From Actinacidiphila bryophytorum (lineage in GTDB: Bacteria; Actinomycetota; Actinomycetes; Streptomycetales; Streptomycetaceae): 64,000 bases of DNA. Below are positions 33,701 through 41,297 of the stretch, one piece after another (position 1 is the stretch's first letter; each line of letters opens with the position of its first letter). Both the position numbers and the translations under genes were made by a program. The stretch is taken from assembly GCF_016916835.1 (NCBI RefSeq), contig NZ_JAFFIX010000012.1, forward strand, positions 124,001 through 188,000, given 5' to 3'. The notes under the pieces are model-generated. The model was given only the letters and a program-made list of their open reading frames with translations. It did not search any database and had not been told where the DNA came from.

Positions 33701-34011
33701 ACCGCCCGCTGCTCACCTCGCCCGGCAACGTCCAGGGCACGGTGACCAGCGGCACCGTCGACGAGGACGGCACCCCCGTCACCTACAAGCAGTTCCAGCC
33801 CACCCCCGGCAGCGAATACGGCGACTTCTGGGCCACCACACCGGCCAGCTCGACAGCCACCGTCTCCTACGTGGACGACGCCGGCACCAGCCAGAGCACC
33901 ACCTGCCCCACCGGCTGCCTGCTGTTCTACCCGGGCGGTCCGACCTGGCACCGCACACCGCACCTGGTCGGCACCGGCGGATGGAGCAGCGTCATCACCG
34001 GCATCTTCTAG
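30745..34011 (+). CDS. Secreted DNRLRE/FG-GAP repeat protein, divergent partner of the Rhs gene
   Basis: A 1,088-residue exported protein. ATG 30745 opens a signal peptide (basic RKRRR, then ALLLALALPVAGATALSAG). Residues 40-290 hold a shell-like region seen also in Streptomyces Rhs proteins (VFANPDGSLTRRQYSTPVWS, YPAVLPDVDLRVVAEVDGFS). A DNRLRE-type beta domain follows (PFTGGHVEKWAVVYSAYPTE, FFAMNTNGLEGATVTDATFS, about 310-495), then Ig-like strands. The end, from about 750, is FG-GAP/VCBS repeats: DLTGDGYTDFVASDTDGKLR, DGYEDFVVRLGDGNLYLYPG and DQNGDGADDLVARSPSTGQL, a beta-propeller with Ca2+-binding Asp loops. No catalytic motif is seen. The role is probably surface binding or scaffolding, perhaps with the Rhs protein. 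Confidence 0.82.
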   Translation: MPRSGNPSRKRRRCGALLLALALPVAGATALSAGTTAAASEAAPSQSQSAEYDSEAFAEAASTGHRVEVVERREESAEVFANPDGSLTRRQYSTPVWSKLDGTWRRTDPTLVDRGDGTVAPASPVFGIAFSGGGSGPLATMTKGGKQLSLAWPTPLPAPVLDGSTAVYPAVLPDVDLRVVAEVDGFSEQLIVKTPAAAADPAVRSIKLGVSTRGVTLDDDAGDNLVAKDSDGTTVFSAAHPRMWQTPADPADPAARASAPRGPADAAPQAAPQNTASAAVAADVTGSTLTLTPDPAALSEATRFPLVIDPPFTGGHVEKWAVVYSAYPTEDYPNGSGWHSDNPADEPRVGYNGSGATRSFFAMNTNGLEGATVTDATFSVTETHSWGCDPAVAGATELWSSGGITTTPTWNTSTSLLAAKLDSDSFAHGNPTYCPGDQGHDFRSTALTNYVKQAAANSWGTLVLALKAADGYEYNQNSFKRFKNNPALEVTYNYAPTLDSVAAYEGSWNPAGDGNKKVGCGGIIGNSGIALTTKVTDKDGGKVTTDFQVTSDATGAKVSFSPHSDTVSSGQTASVTVPSGSLPSGTYHWFPNITDDEGTPATFIFNCTFTVDRQGPTATVTVTTADGADPAADKAPARTARQLKLSNPASDLAGFCYLMDRPLSVSGTRCSNGIWAAADSNHTATVTVTPTGWPASTLHVIAYDLAGNHSPYDGAAGSPGDTVSLPTLTPEHVYAAGRTPDTGLATADLPGDLTGDGYTDFVASDTDGKLRLYAGDGTGKVAAAKTVGTSGWTGALVAHRGDFAGFTSPTAAPDGYEDFVVRLGDGNLYLYPGDGLGQPMYYTRTQLPDRIGGSWANVLQLIAPGNIDQNPGDDLITIECTDGTRPCTQAKLFLYSGTQAAGGGPVQGRPFDTTPTEIGSGGWQGYTDLAVGDQNGDGADDLVARSPSTGQLFLYPGRVTANADGTHSYALGTRVLYGDPGWDPANRPLLTSPGNVQGTVTSGTVDEDGTPVTYKQFQPTPGSEYGDFWATTPASSTATVSYVDDAGTSQSTTCPTGCLLFYPGGPTWHRTPHLVGTGGWSSVITGIF

Positions 34012-34019
34012 CCCCGCCT

Positions 34020-34065
34020 CCCGCGGTCCTGCCCGCCGCCCCGGCGCCGGGGACAGGACCGCGGG
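34020..34065 (+). terminator. Strong hairpin after the FG-GAP gene
   Basis: CCCGCGGTCCTG (34020-34031) pairs with CAGGACCGCGGG (34054-34065). The 22-nt loop itself holds a palindromic GC-rich core (CCCCGGCGCCGGGG). It starts 8 bp past the stop codon. Confidence 0.7.
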
Positions 34066-34210
34066 CCCGCGGCGCGGGACGGCGGGCGCGCCGAACGGGT
34101 GACCCGTACGGCTGGGCTCGGACGGGGGCGGCGGCCGGCGGATCACGATGGTGACCACACGTGCACCGCCGCACCGCGGTGTCCAAGGCCGGAAGAGGAG
34201 ACGTCCAGGA

Positions 34211-35683
34211 ATGCCCCGAGGTCCGCTGGCCGGCCGCTATCCGGCGGTTGCCGCGATGGTCGTCTTCGCCCTGGTGCCCTACCTTGCGCTGTCCGCCGCG
34301 CTGGGGCCCATCACCCCGATCATCGCCCACGAGCTGGGCATGAGCCTGCAGGCGATGGAGATCACCTCCGGCATGGCCAACGCAGGGTACGCGGTGGGCA
34401 CGGTCCTGGCGGTGCAGTTCGCGCAGCACCTGCCGCAGCGGCGGATGCTGATCATCTACGGCACCCTGCTGGTGATCGGCTCGGTGCTGACCGCGTCGGC
34501 GGTGGACCCGGCGATGTTCATCGTCGGGCACGTCTTGCAGGGGCTGTGCACCAGCCTGCTGCTGATCGCGGCGGTGCCGCCGCTGATCATCGACTACCCG
34601 ACGGCCAGGCTGCGCGAGACCGTCGTGATCCTCAACGTGTGCATCTTCGGCGCGGTCGCGCTCGGCCCCGTGGTGGGCGGCGCCCAGGCCTCGTCGCACG
34701 GCTGGCGGCCGCTGTTCTGGATCATCGCGGGCATCGCCGTGGCGGCGCTCGTGCTGTCCGTGCTGACCTTCCGCTACACCCCGCCCGCCAACCCGGGCAC
34801 CCCCATCGACTACCTCGCGCTGGCCCTGGCCACCCTCGGCTGCGTGTCCGCCTTCTTCGGCGCCTCGCGGCTGCTCACCCACCGCTTCCTGGACGCCGCC
34901 ACCTGCGGGCCGCTGTTCGGCGGGCTGCTGCTGATCATCCTGCTGTTCGTCCACGAGTACACCGCCAAGAACCCGCTGCTGTGCGTGCGCAGCCTGGTCA
35001 GCACGCTCCCTGTGGCCGGCATCGTCGCCGCGATGTGCGCGGCGGCGGCATCGGTGTCGGCGATCTCGCTGACCCAGACCTCGCTCGCGCACCGGATGGC
35101 GCCGATGAACCTCGGGCTGCTCTACCTCCCGGAGTTCGGCGGTGCGGTGGTCACCGCGGTCGTCTTCAGCATGGTCTTCCGCACCCGCAAACTGCACTAC
35201 TTCGTCCTGGCCGGCCTGGTCTTCCTGTGCGCCGGCATCCTGGTCATGAACGGCGCCGCCCCGACCACCGCCCCGCTCACCGCGGTGGGCTCCGGCCTGG
35301 TCGGCGTGGGCGTCGGCGCCTCCGTCGTGCCCGCGCTCTTCATCGCCGGCTTCTCGCTGCGCTCCAACAACGTGCAGCGGGTGTTCGCGATCATCGAGCT
35401 GGTCCGCGCGGTGGCGGCCTTCATGATCGCCCCGATCCTGCTGTACGTCGCCGCGCACGTCGGCAGCAGCGCCGACGAGGGGACGCGGACGGCCCTGTGG
35501 GTCTGCTTCGGCCTGTCGGTGGCGGGCGCCGTGGTCGCCGTCGCCCTCTACGCACTCGGCGGGGTGCGCCGCCCCCCGGCCCCCTCGGTCGACACCTGGA
35601 TGAGCGGCGAACAGCCCGGCTGGTTCTCCCCGCCGCTGCTGGCGCGCATCACCCGCAACAACCGGCCGCAGGAGCCGTGCTAG
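34211..35683 (+). CDS. MFS transporter (DHA2-like)
   Basis: A 490-residue transporter with about 14 predicted helices, the usual number for the DHA2 drug:H+ antiporter group. The first helix is YPAVAAMVVFALVPYLALSA. ITPIIAHELGMSLQAMEITS and GYAVGTVLAVQFAQHLPQRR form the helix 1-3 region, and GPVVGGAQASSHGWRPLFWI has the drug-efflux 'motif C'-like G-P-x-x-G-G. AGGAG at 34196-34200 supports ATG 34211; another ATG at 34148 would add a charged leader. Its substrate is unknown. A hairpin separates it from the Rhs locus, so it is probably independent. Confidence 0.85.
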   Translation: MPRGPLAGRYPAVAAMVVFALVPYLALSAALGPITPIIAHELGMSLQAMEITSGMANAGYAVGTVLAVQFAQHLPQRRMLIIYGTLLVIGSVLTASAVDPAMFIVGHVLQGLCTSLLLIAAVPPLIIDYPTARLRETVVILNVCIFGAVALGPVVGGAQASSHGWRPLFWIIAGIAVAALVLSVLTFRYTPPANPGTPIDYLALALATLGCVSAFFGASRLLTHRFLDAATCGPLFGGLLLIILLFVHEYTAKNPLLCVRSLVSTLPVAGIVAAMCAAAASVSAISLTQTSLAHRMAPMNLGLLYLPEFGGAVVTAVVFSMVFRTRKLHYFVLAGLVFLCAGILVMNGAAPTTAPLTAVGSGLVGVGVGASVVPALFIAGFSLRSNNVQRVFAIIELVRAVAAFMIAPILLYVAAHVGSSADEGTRTALWVCFGLSVAGAVVAVALYALGGVRRPPAPSVDTWMSGEQPGWFSPPLLARITRNNRPQEPC

Positions 35684-35711
35684 GGCGGGTGTAGGCGATG
35701 CCTGCCCGGCG

Positions 35712-36917
35712 CTACGGCCTCGCCGGCTCCGGGTTGCGGGCGACGGCAGAGGCGGACAGCAGCGTCGCCGCTGCGAGGCTGCCCCACAGGGCGGTCGGGC
35801 CGTGGGGCGCGAGGGCGGTGATCGCCGCGGGCGAGGCGGCGAGGCCGAGGCCGGTGGAGAGCTGGAAGCGGGCGAGGGTGCGTCCCAGGAGGTGCGCCGG
35901 GGCGAGGGCGGTGACCAGCGCGGTGGCGCTGCCCGCGTAGACGATCTCGCCGAGCGTGCAGACCACGGCCACCGCGGCGACGGCCGGGGCGCCCCAGCCG
36001 GGTCCGAGCGAGGTGGCCGCGAGGAAGCCGGCGTAGGAGGCGGTGAGCACCACGCCGGCGGCGGCAAGGACCGACCTGCGGGAGAAGCGGGACAGCGCGA
36101 CGGTGACCGGGACCTGCAAGGTGATCACCAGCACCGTGTTCGCCACCAGGACGGCCGCCGGCCACATCGGGGAGGCGTGCATCTGCGTCACCAGGACCAG
36201 GGGCAGCGCGACCTCGGGGACGTTGAGGCAGAAGACGTAGACCACGTTGGCCGCGATCAGCGCGCGCATTCCCGGCGCGCTCCCCCCGTGCCCGTCCTCG
36301 GCCGCGGCGGCGGCAGGACCGGCGTGCACATGGACCGACCACGCCAGGGCCGCAGCGGCGAGGTAGGCGAGTACGGTGCCGAGCGCCAGCGCCCGCAGCG
36401 CGGTGGTGCCGCCCGCCAGGCACACGGTGGCCAGCAGCGCACCGGCGCCCATGCCGGCGTTGCGTACGGCGCGGGCCGCCGCGAGTGCCGCGTCGCGTTC
36501 CCTGCCGTGGGCGACGGTGGCGACCAGGGCCGCGTGGGCGGCGGGCTGCGCCTGGTTGCCGACGCCGAGGAAGAGCGCCGCCGCCGCGAAGGACCAGACG
36601 TCCCCGTCCGGGGTGGCCAGCAGCAGCGCCACGCCCAGCACCCGTACCAGCATCGACGCGGCCACGACCGTGCTGCGCTCGCCCCGGTCCAGCCGGCGGC
36701 CCACGCCGGGCATGCACACCAGGCCCGCGACCGCCCCTGCCGTCATCGCGGTGCCGGCGACCGGCGCGGACAGCCCCAGCACCGTGACCCCGTAGAGCAG
36801 CAGGAAGGGCCGCAGCATGCCGGTGCCGAGCGCGTCCACGGCCACGGCCACGGCGTAGCGGGGGCCGCCCGAGGCACGGACGAGGGCGCGGGGGCGTACC
36901 GCGGTGGTGGTTGCCAT
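35712..36917 (-). CDS. MFS transporter controlled by the divergent ArsR-type regulator
   Basis: A 401-residue, 12-helix permease: first helix YAVAVAVDALGTGMLRPFLLL, MFS loop GVGRRLDRGERSTVVAASML, later AAVLVANTVLVITLQVPVTV. This is the usual form of Streptomyces MFS efflux pumps paired with DUF5937/ArsR regulators. I start at ATG 36917 (MATTTAVRPRA), which has GGAG 10 nt upstream; the 12-codon extension is not signal-like. It is divergent from the regulator gene across 99 bp containing a single strong palindrome, so it is almost certainly the regulator's target. The exported compound is unknown. Confidence 0.87.
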   Translation of the reverse strand: MATTTAVRPRALVRASGGPRYAVAVAVDALGTGMLRPFLLLYGVTVLGLSAPVAGTAMTAGAVAGLVCMPGVGRRLDRGERSTVVAASMLVRVLGVALLLATPDGDVWSFAAAALFLGVGNQAQPAAHAALVATVAHGRERDAALAAARAVRNAGMGAGALLATVCLAGGTTALRALALGTVLAYLAAAALAWSVHVHAGPAAAAAEDGHGGSAPGMRALIAANVVYVFCLNVPEVALPLVLVTQMHASPMWPAAVLVANTVLVITLQVPVTVALSRFSRRSVLAAAGVVLTASYAGFLAATSLGPGWGAPAVAAVAVVCTLGEIVYAGSATALVTALAPAHLLGRTLARFQLSTGLGLAASPAAITALAPHGPTALWGSLAAATLLSASAVARNPEPARP

Positions 36918-36958
36918 GCCGCCAACGCTCCGCTCGGCCGCCTGGTGCGGCACGCGGA

Positions 36959-36975
36959 TTGACGGACATCGTCAA
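36959..36975. promoter_or_regulatory. 17-bp operator in the MFS/ArsR divergent promoter
   Basis: TTGACG-gacat-CGTCAA is a perfect 6-5-6 inverted repeat, midway between the MFS and ArsR start codons. The left arm also reads as a -35 hexamer for the plus strand, so binding would block the regulator's own promoter as well as the MFS promoter. Confidence 0.65.
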
Positions 36976-37016
36976 CCCGCGCCGCCGCCGGCCGCCCGAC
37001 CAGCCATGATGGGGGA

Positions 37017-38102
37017 ATGGTGCTGCGCATCGACATCACCGGGCTGCCGGCGGAGCGGCTGCGGTTCGCCGCCTCGCCGCTGGCCGAGCTGACCGCGATG
37101 CTGCACGTCCTGGCGGAGCCCGGGCACCACCCGCGGCTGGCCGGCTGGGCCGCCGACGTGTGGTCCGGGCTGCCGCCCGAGCTGGCGGAGCGGCTGCGGG
37201 AGGCGGAGTTCCTGTGGCGCTCCTCGCGGGCCGACTTCCTGGTGCCCGCCCGGCCCCGGCAGAGCCTGGCGGACGAGCTGGACGACGTGGACCGCATCGA
37301 CGACGAGACCTATGTGACCGCCGCGCTCATCACCACGTGCGGCAGCAACCGGGTCCTGTTCGGTACGCCGTCGCCGCTCGCCGACACCGCGGCACGCGAC
37401 AGGGCGCTGGAGCGGGCGCAGGCGCGCGGCGCGCTCCAGGAGGCCTTCGCGGAACGGCTGCTCGCGGACCCGGCCGCGGTCAGGGCACGGGTGCGCGACA
37501 CCCTCGAACAGTGCGCGGGCGCCTTCTTCGACGCCGCCTGGGCGGGTGTCACGGCACACCTGGCCGCCGACCTGCGGGTGAAGAACGACCTGCTCAGGCG
37601 GCAGGGCATCGGGGCGGCACTCGCCGCGGTCTCCGGCGCGGTCGCCCTGGCGGCGGACGGCGGCAGCATCGTGGTGGACAAGCTGCAGGACAACGCGACG
37701 TCCGCGCAGGGCACCGGGATCACCTTCGTCCCCAGCGACTTCGGCCGCCCGCACCTGGTGGCGGTCCACGCGCCCGGATGGCATCCCGTGGTGCAGTACC
37801 CGGTGGCGGAACAGGCGCCGTCCGAGCCGGTGCCGCTGGAGACGGTCACCCGCCGCCTTGAGGCACTCGCCCACCCGGTACGGCTCCGGCTGCTGCGCAC
37901 CCTGGCCCGCGGCCCGCACACCACCGGCGAACTGGCCCACGCCTGGGAGCTGTCGGCCCCCGAGGTCTCCCGCCACCTCGCGGTTCTGCGCCGTGCCGGC
38001 CTGCTCACCGCCCGGCGGCACGGGCGCTACGTCCACTACACCGTCAACGTGCCGGAGCTGACGGCGCTCGGCCCCGACCTGCTGGCGGCCGTCCTGCGCT
38101 GA
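37017..38102 (+). CDS. ArsR-family winged-helix regulator with DUF5937 domain
   Basis: A 361-residue regulator. The large N-terminal part (MVLRIDITGLPAERLRFAAS, SPLAELTAMLHVLAEPGHHP) is the DUF5937 type found before actinobacterial ArsR helices and probably senses a ligand. The C-terminal domain (about 278-361) is a clear ArsR winged helix: RRLEALAHPVRLRLLRTLA, TTGELAHAWELSAPEVSRHL, AVLRRAGLLTARRHGRYVHY. There are no Cys metal-binding motifs (ELCVCDL), so metals are unlikely effectors. The neighbouring divergent MFS gene and the palindrome between suggest self- and pump-repression. Confidence 0.85.
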   Translation: MVLRIDITGLPAERLRFAASPLAELTAMLHVLAEPGHHPRLAGWAADVWSGLPPELAERLREAEFLWRSSRADFLVPARPRQSLADELDDVDRIDDETYVTAALITTCGSNRVLFGTPSPLADTAARDRALERAQARGALQEAFAERLLADPAAVRARVRDTLEQCAGAFFDAAWAGVTAHLAADLRVKNDLLRRQGIGAALAAVSGAVALAADGGSIVVDKLQDNATSAQGTGITFVPSDFGRPHLVAVHAPGWHPVVQYPVAEQAPSEPVPLETVTRRLEALAHPVRLRLLRTLARGPHTTGELAHAWELSAPEVSRHLAVLRRAGLLTARRHGRYVHYTVNVPELTALGPDLLAAVLR

Positions 38103-38119
38103 CCGGCGCCGACCGAGGC

Positions 38120-38182
38120 GTACGAACCGGGGCGTCCGCCGTACGCACCGGGGCCTCCGCCGTACGAACCGGGGCCTTAGGC
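38120..38182. repeat. Three 21-bp tandem repeats
   Basis: The unit GTACGAACCGGGGCGTCCGCC occurs at 38120-38140, with close copies at 38141-38161 and 38162-38182. It lies between the ArsR stop and the cupredoxin promoter. It may be an upstream binding array or simply slippage. Confidence 0.75.
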
Positions 38183-38292
38183 GTCCCCAACCTGTAACAC
38201 GCCGCCCTATTCCCCTGTGTAGGCCACCGTGCTCGCCGGCGGTGGACAACCCGCCCCCCAGGGGCGGCTGAAGACGAGGGGAACCCTCCATC

Positions 38293-38868
38293 ATGCAATC
38301 CCGCTTTTCGGGCGCCGGACGGTCCGGTGCCCAACTGCCCCCGCAACCCTCGGCGTCCGCACGGACCGCCGATCCGCTGATCCGCAAGCTGCGGGTCGGC
38401 GCGGTCGCCGCCGCGCTGGTCGGGGCGCTCGGGCTGCTCTCCGCCTGCGGCGGCTCGGGCGGCGGCGACGACGCCCTCAAGGCGTCCCCGGGCAGCAGCC
38501 TGCCGGGGCTTCCCGGCGCCTCGGGCTCGGCCACCGCGTCGATGCCGGGTATGGACATGTCCACGGCGCCCTCCTCGGCCGCGCCGACCGGCAAGGCGCA
38601 GGCGCCGGTGTCGGGCACGGCGGTGGCCATCAAGGGCTTCGCCTTCTCGCCCGCGTCGCTGACCGTCAAGGTCGGCACGAAGGTGACCTGGACCAACGAG
38701 GACAGCGACGCCCACACGGTCACCAGCGACGGTTCCGGCGGCCCGCTGAACTCCAAGGCCATGAACACCGGCGACACCTTCAGCTACACCTTCACCAAGC
38801 CCGGCACCTACAAGTACCTGTGCACGATCCACCCGTTCATGACGGCGACCGTGACGGTGACGCAGTGA
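38293..38868 (+). CDS. Cupredoxin-domain lipoprotein
   Basis: A 191-residue lipoprotein. A twin-charged leader precedes the hydrophobic stretch VGAVAAALVGALGLLSAC, with lipidation Cys at residue 52. A Gly/Ser/Met-rich linker (ASMPGMDMSTAPSS) follows and may itself bind copper. Residues 108-191 are an amicyanin/plastocyanin-like cupredoxin (VAIKGFAFSPASLTVKVGTK) with a full type 1 copper set: His141, then Cys177, His180 and Met183 in YLCTIHPFM. It should carry one electron or hold copper at the cell surface. Its stop overlaps the next start (GTGA), so the gene heads a three-gene operon. Confidence 0.9.
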   Translation: MQSRFSGAGRSGAQLPPQPSASARTADPLIRKLRVGAVAAALVGALGLLSACGGSGGGDDALKASPGSSLPGLPGASGSATASMPGMDMSTAPSSAAPTGKAQAPVSGTAVAIKGFAFSPASLTVKVGTKVTWTNEDSDAHTVTSDGSGGPLNSKAMNTGDTFSYTFTKPGTYKYLCTIHPFMTATVTVTQ

Positions 38869-39842
38869 CCGAGGACATGGACGAGCAGAATCCCGCGGAC
38901 ACCGGCGGGAAGACCGGCCCCGAGGGCATGTCGCGGCGCCAACTGATGCGGCACGCGGGCTGGTTCGGCGGCGCCGTCGTGCTCACCGTGGCGGGCGGCG
39001 AGGTGATCAGCCATGTCGCCCACGAGCACGACAAGGCGGCCGCCGCGGCCGACGACCCGCACGCCCTGCGGTTCGTGCAGGTCTCCGACAGCCACATCGG
39101 CTTCGAGGGACCGGCCAACACCGACGTCACCGGGTCCTTCGAGAACGCGGTCGGGCGGATCAACTCCCTCGGTTTCCGGCCGGACTTCGTGATGCACACC
39201 GGCGACCTGACGCACCTGTCGACGCCCGCCCAGTTCGACCAGGTCAAGCAGATGCTCTCCACGGTGCGCACCGAGCGGGTGTTCGTGGTGCCCGGCGAGC
39301 ACGACTCCGTCGGCGACCACGGCAAGGCCTACCGGCGGGCGTTCGGCGCCAACACCTCGGGGGACGGCTGGTACAGCTTCGACACCCACGGCGTGCACTT
39401 CCTGGCCCTGGTCAACACCCTCAGCCTGGAGGCGTTCGGCCATCTGGGCACCGAGCAGATCGACTTCGTGCGCAAGGACCTCGCCGGGCTCTCCTCCGAC
39501 ACCCCGGTCGTGGTCTTCAGCCACATCCCGCTGTTCGCGATGTACCCGGCGTGGGGCTGGACCACCGACGACTCGCTCCAGGTGATCAGCATGCTCCGCC
39601 GGTTCTCCTCGGTGACCTGCCTCAACGGCCATGTGCACCAGCTGTTCACCAAGACCGAGGGCAACATCACCTTCCACTCCGCGACCACCACCGCCTACCC
39701 GCTGCCCAAGCCGGGCCAGGCACCCAAGCCGGTGCCGCAGGTCCTGCCCGCGGGCCGGCTCAAGGACGCGCTGGGCCTGCGCAGCGTCAGCTACCGCGAG
39801 GGCGACAACGCCCTGGCGGTCAAGGAGGAGCGGCTCACATGA
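38865..39842 (+). CDS. Tat-exported metallophosphoesterase
   Basis: A 325-residue calcineurin-like phosphoesterase. The GTG at 38865 overlaps the cupredoxin stop; ATG 38877 is an alternative. SRRQLMRHAGWFGGAVVLTVAGG is a Tat-type signal/anchor near residue 24. The metal-binding motifs are VQVSDSHIGF (D-x-H), MHTGDLTH (GD), VPGEHDSVGD (in the place of GNHD; the Asn is Glu), VVVFSHIPLF and NGHVHQLF (GHxH). Such enzymes hydrolyse phosphate mono- or diesters with two metal ions. The Asn to Glu change in the third motif marks a distinct subgroup. Coupling to a cupredoxin on one side and a membrane protein on the other suggests extracytoplasmic action. Confidence 0.85.
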   Translation: MTEDMDEQNPADTGGKTGPEGMSRRQLMRHAGWFGGAVVLTVAGGEVISHVAHEHDKAAAAADDPHALRFVQVSDSHIGFEGPANTDVTGSFENAVGRINSLGFRPDFVMHTGDLTHLSTPAQFDQVKQMLSTVRTERVFVVPGEHDSVGDHGKAYRRAFGANTSGDGWYSFDTHGVHFLALVNTLSLEAFGHLGTEQIDFVRKDLAGLSSDTPVVVFSHIPLFAMYPAWGWTTDDSLQVISMLRRFSSVTCLNGHVHQLFTKTEGNITFHSATTTAYPLPKPGQAPKPVPQVLPAGRLKDALGLRSVSYREGDNALAVKEERLT

Positions 39843-40255
39843 CCAGTGCCGTCCCCCGCCCTGCTCGTGCACCGCTGGTCCGGCTGCTGCTCCGGCTCGC
39901 CGTCGTCGCGGCGGTCACCGAGAGCGGGTACCTCCACGCGAAGCTGTACGTGAACGGCTACCGCTTCATCCCGCACATCGGCGTGATGTTCCTCATCCAG
40001 GCCGCGGTGTCCTTCGCCGTGGCGGCGCTGCTGCTCGTCGCCGACGAGCCGGTCCTGCAGCTCATGGCCGCGGGCACCGCCCTGGGGGCGCTCGGCGGCT
40101 TCGTGCTGTCCAGGACCGTGGGCGTATGGGGCTTCACCGAGCGCGGCTTCCAGCCGCACCCCGACGCGCTGGTCAGCGTACTCGTCGAGGCAGCGGCCCT
40201 CGCCCTGCTGCTCGCCGGCGCGCTGTGGACCTGGCGGGGCCGACCGCGGCGATGA
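39839..40255 (+). CDS. Small membrane protein of the cupredoxin operon
   Basis: A 138-residue integral membrane protein with about four helices: VRLLLRLAVVAAVTESGYL, FIPHIGVMFLIQAAVSFAVA, VLQLMAAGTALGALGGFVLS and VSVLVEAAALALLLAGALW. Loop residues HAKLYVNGYRFIPHIG and RTVGVWGFTERGF are polar and contain His/Tyr. No family was recognised, although gene neighbours of cupredoxins in Streptomyces often have this form. The ATG overlaps the phosphoesterase stop (ATGA). It may anchor, or pass electrons or copper to, the two exported partners, but this is speculation. Confidence 0.75.
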   Translation: MTSAVPRPARAPLVRLLLRLAVVAAVTESGYLHAKLYVNGYRFIPHIGVMFLIQAAVSFAVAALLLVADEPVLQLMAAGTALGALGGFVLSRTVGVWGFTERGFQPHPDALVSVLVEAAALALLLAGALWTWRGRPRR

Positions 40256-40436
40256 CGACGTCCTGCCCCCTGCCCCCGCCACCTGCCTGCCGCGGTCCGG
40301 GGGCGGCGGGGCGGGTGCCGGTGCGCGCCACGGGGAAGGGCGGTCTGTCCCTTCGCGGTGCGCGATGTGGCCGTAACCCAGCGGTGCCCGGCGGGGACCG
40401 CGGGTAATCGCGGGCGGGGGTGGGCAGAAGGTCAGG

Positions 40437-41282
40437 GTGGCTACGGGCGGAGGGCTTGGCGCGGCTGCGCTTGAGGTGCGGTCGGTGCGGCGGGCCTACG
40501 GGGCCGGGCGGTCGGCGACGGTCGCGCTGGACGATGTGGAACTGACCGTGCCGCCGGGGCGGTTCGTGAGCCTCATCGGACCCAGCGGGTGCGGCAAGTC
40601 GACGCTGCTGCGGATCGTCGCGGGGCTTGAACAGCCCGACCGCGGGGAGGTCCTGGTGCACGGTGTCGCACCGGCCGAGGCCTGCGCGGCCAAGATGGTC
40701 GGGCTGGTGCCGCAGAGCCCGGCCCTGCTGCCGTGGCTTTCCGTGCTGCGCAATGTCACCCTGCCACAGCGGCTCAACTCCGGTGCCGCCAGGCGCCGCG
40801 AGCGCATCCCGGGCCTGGCCGCGCGCGAGGCGGCGGCGCCCGCCAGGACCGTGCAGGAACTCCTGGCCGCGGCCGGGCTCGGCGAGTCGCTGCACAAGCT
40901 TCCCGCCGAGTTGTCCGGCGGCATGCGGCAGCGCGTCGCGATCGTGCGGGCCTTCGCGCTGCGGCCCGACGTGCTCGTGATGGACGAGCCCTTCTCCGCG
41001 CTGGACGAACTCACCCGCGAGAGCCTGCAGGACCAGCTGCTGGCCCTGTGGGAGGAGTGGCGCACGACGGTGCTGTTCGTCACGCACTCGGTGACCGAGG
41101 CCGTCCGGCTCTCCGACACCGTGGTCGTGATGGCCCGCGGCCCCGGCCGCATCGTGGAGACCGTCGGCATCGACCTGCCCCGGCCGCGCGACGAGGGGCT
41201 GATGCGCGAGCGCCGCTTCCACGCGTACGAGGACCTGGTCAGAGACCGGCTGCGCCGCGCCTGGCACAGCGAAGCCGCCTGA
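40437..41282 (+). CDS. ABC importer ATP-binding protein (nitrate/sulfonate/THI5 type)
   Basis: A 281-residue ATPase of the SsuB/TauB/ThiZ group. It has Walker A GPSGCGKST (residues ~44-52), Q-loop GLVPQSPALLPWLSVLRNVT, signature ELSGGMRQRVAIVRA, Walker B VLVMDEPFSALDE and the switch His in LFVTHSVTEAVRLSD. The last pattern ('THd..EA..L.Drv.vm..rPGri') is characteristic of this group. The GTG start at 40437 has AAGG close by. The permease follows within a few bases, then the binding protein and a flavin monooxygenase, which make a complete import-and-use operon. Confidence 0.9.
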   Translation: MATGGGLGAAALEVRSVRRAYGAGRSATVALDDVELTVPPGRFVSLIGPSGCGKSTLLRIVAGLEQPDRGEVLVHGVAPAEACAAKMVGLVPQSPALLPWLSVLRNVTLPQRLNSGAARRRERIPGLAAREAAAPARTVQELLAAAGLGESLHKLPAELSGGMRQRVAIVRAFALRPDVLVMDEPFSALDELTRESLQDQLLALWEEWRTTVLFVTHSVTEAVRLSDTVVVMARGPGRIVETVGIDLPRPRDEGLMRERRFHAYEDLVRDRLRRAWHSEAA

Positions 41283-41297
41283 GTGGGGGTCGGGGAC

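Noticed and set aside
34148..34210. Longer start for the MFS transporter
   Set aside because: The AGGAG site serves ATG 34211, and the extra 21 residues are charged and not helix-forming.
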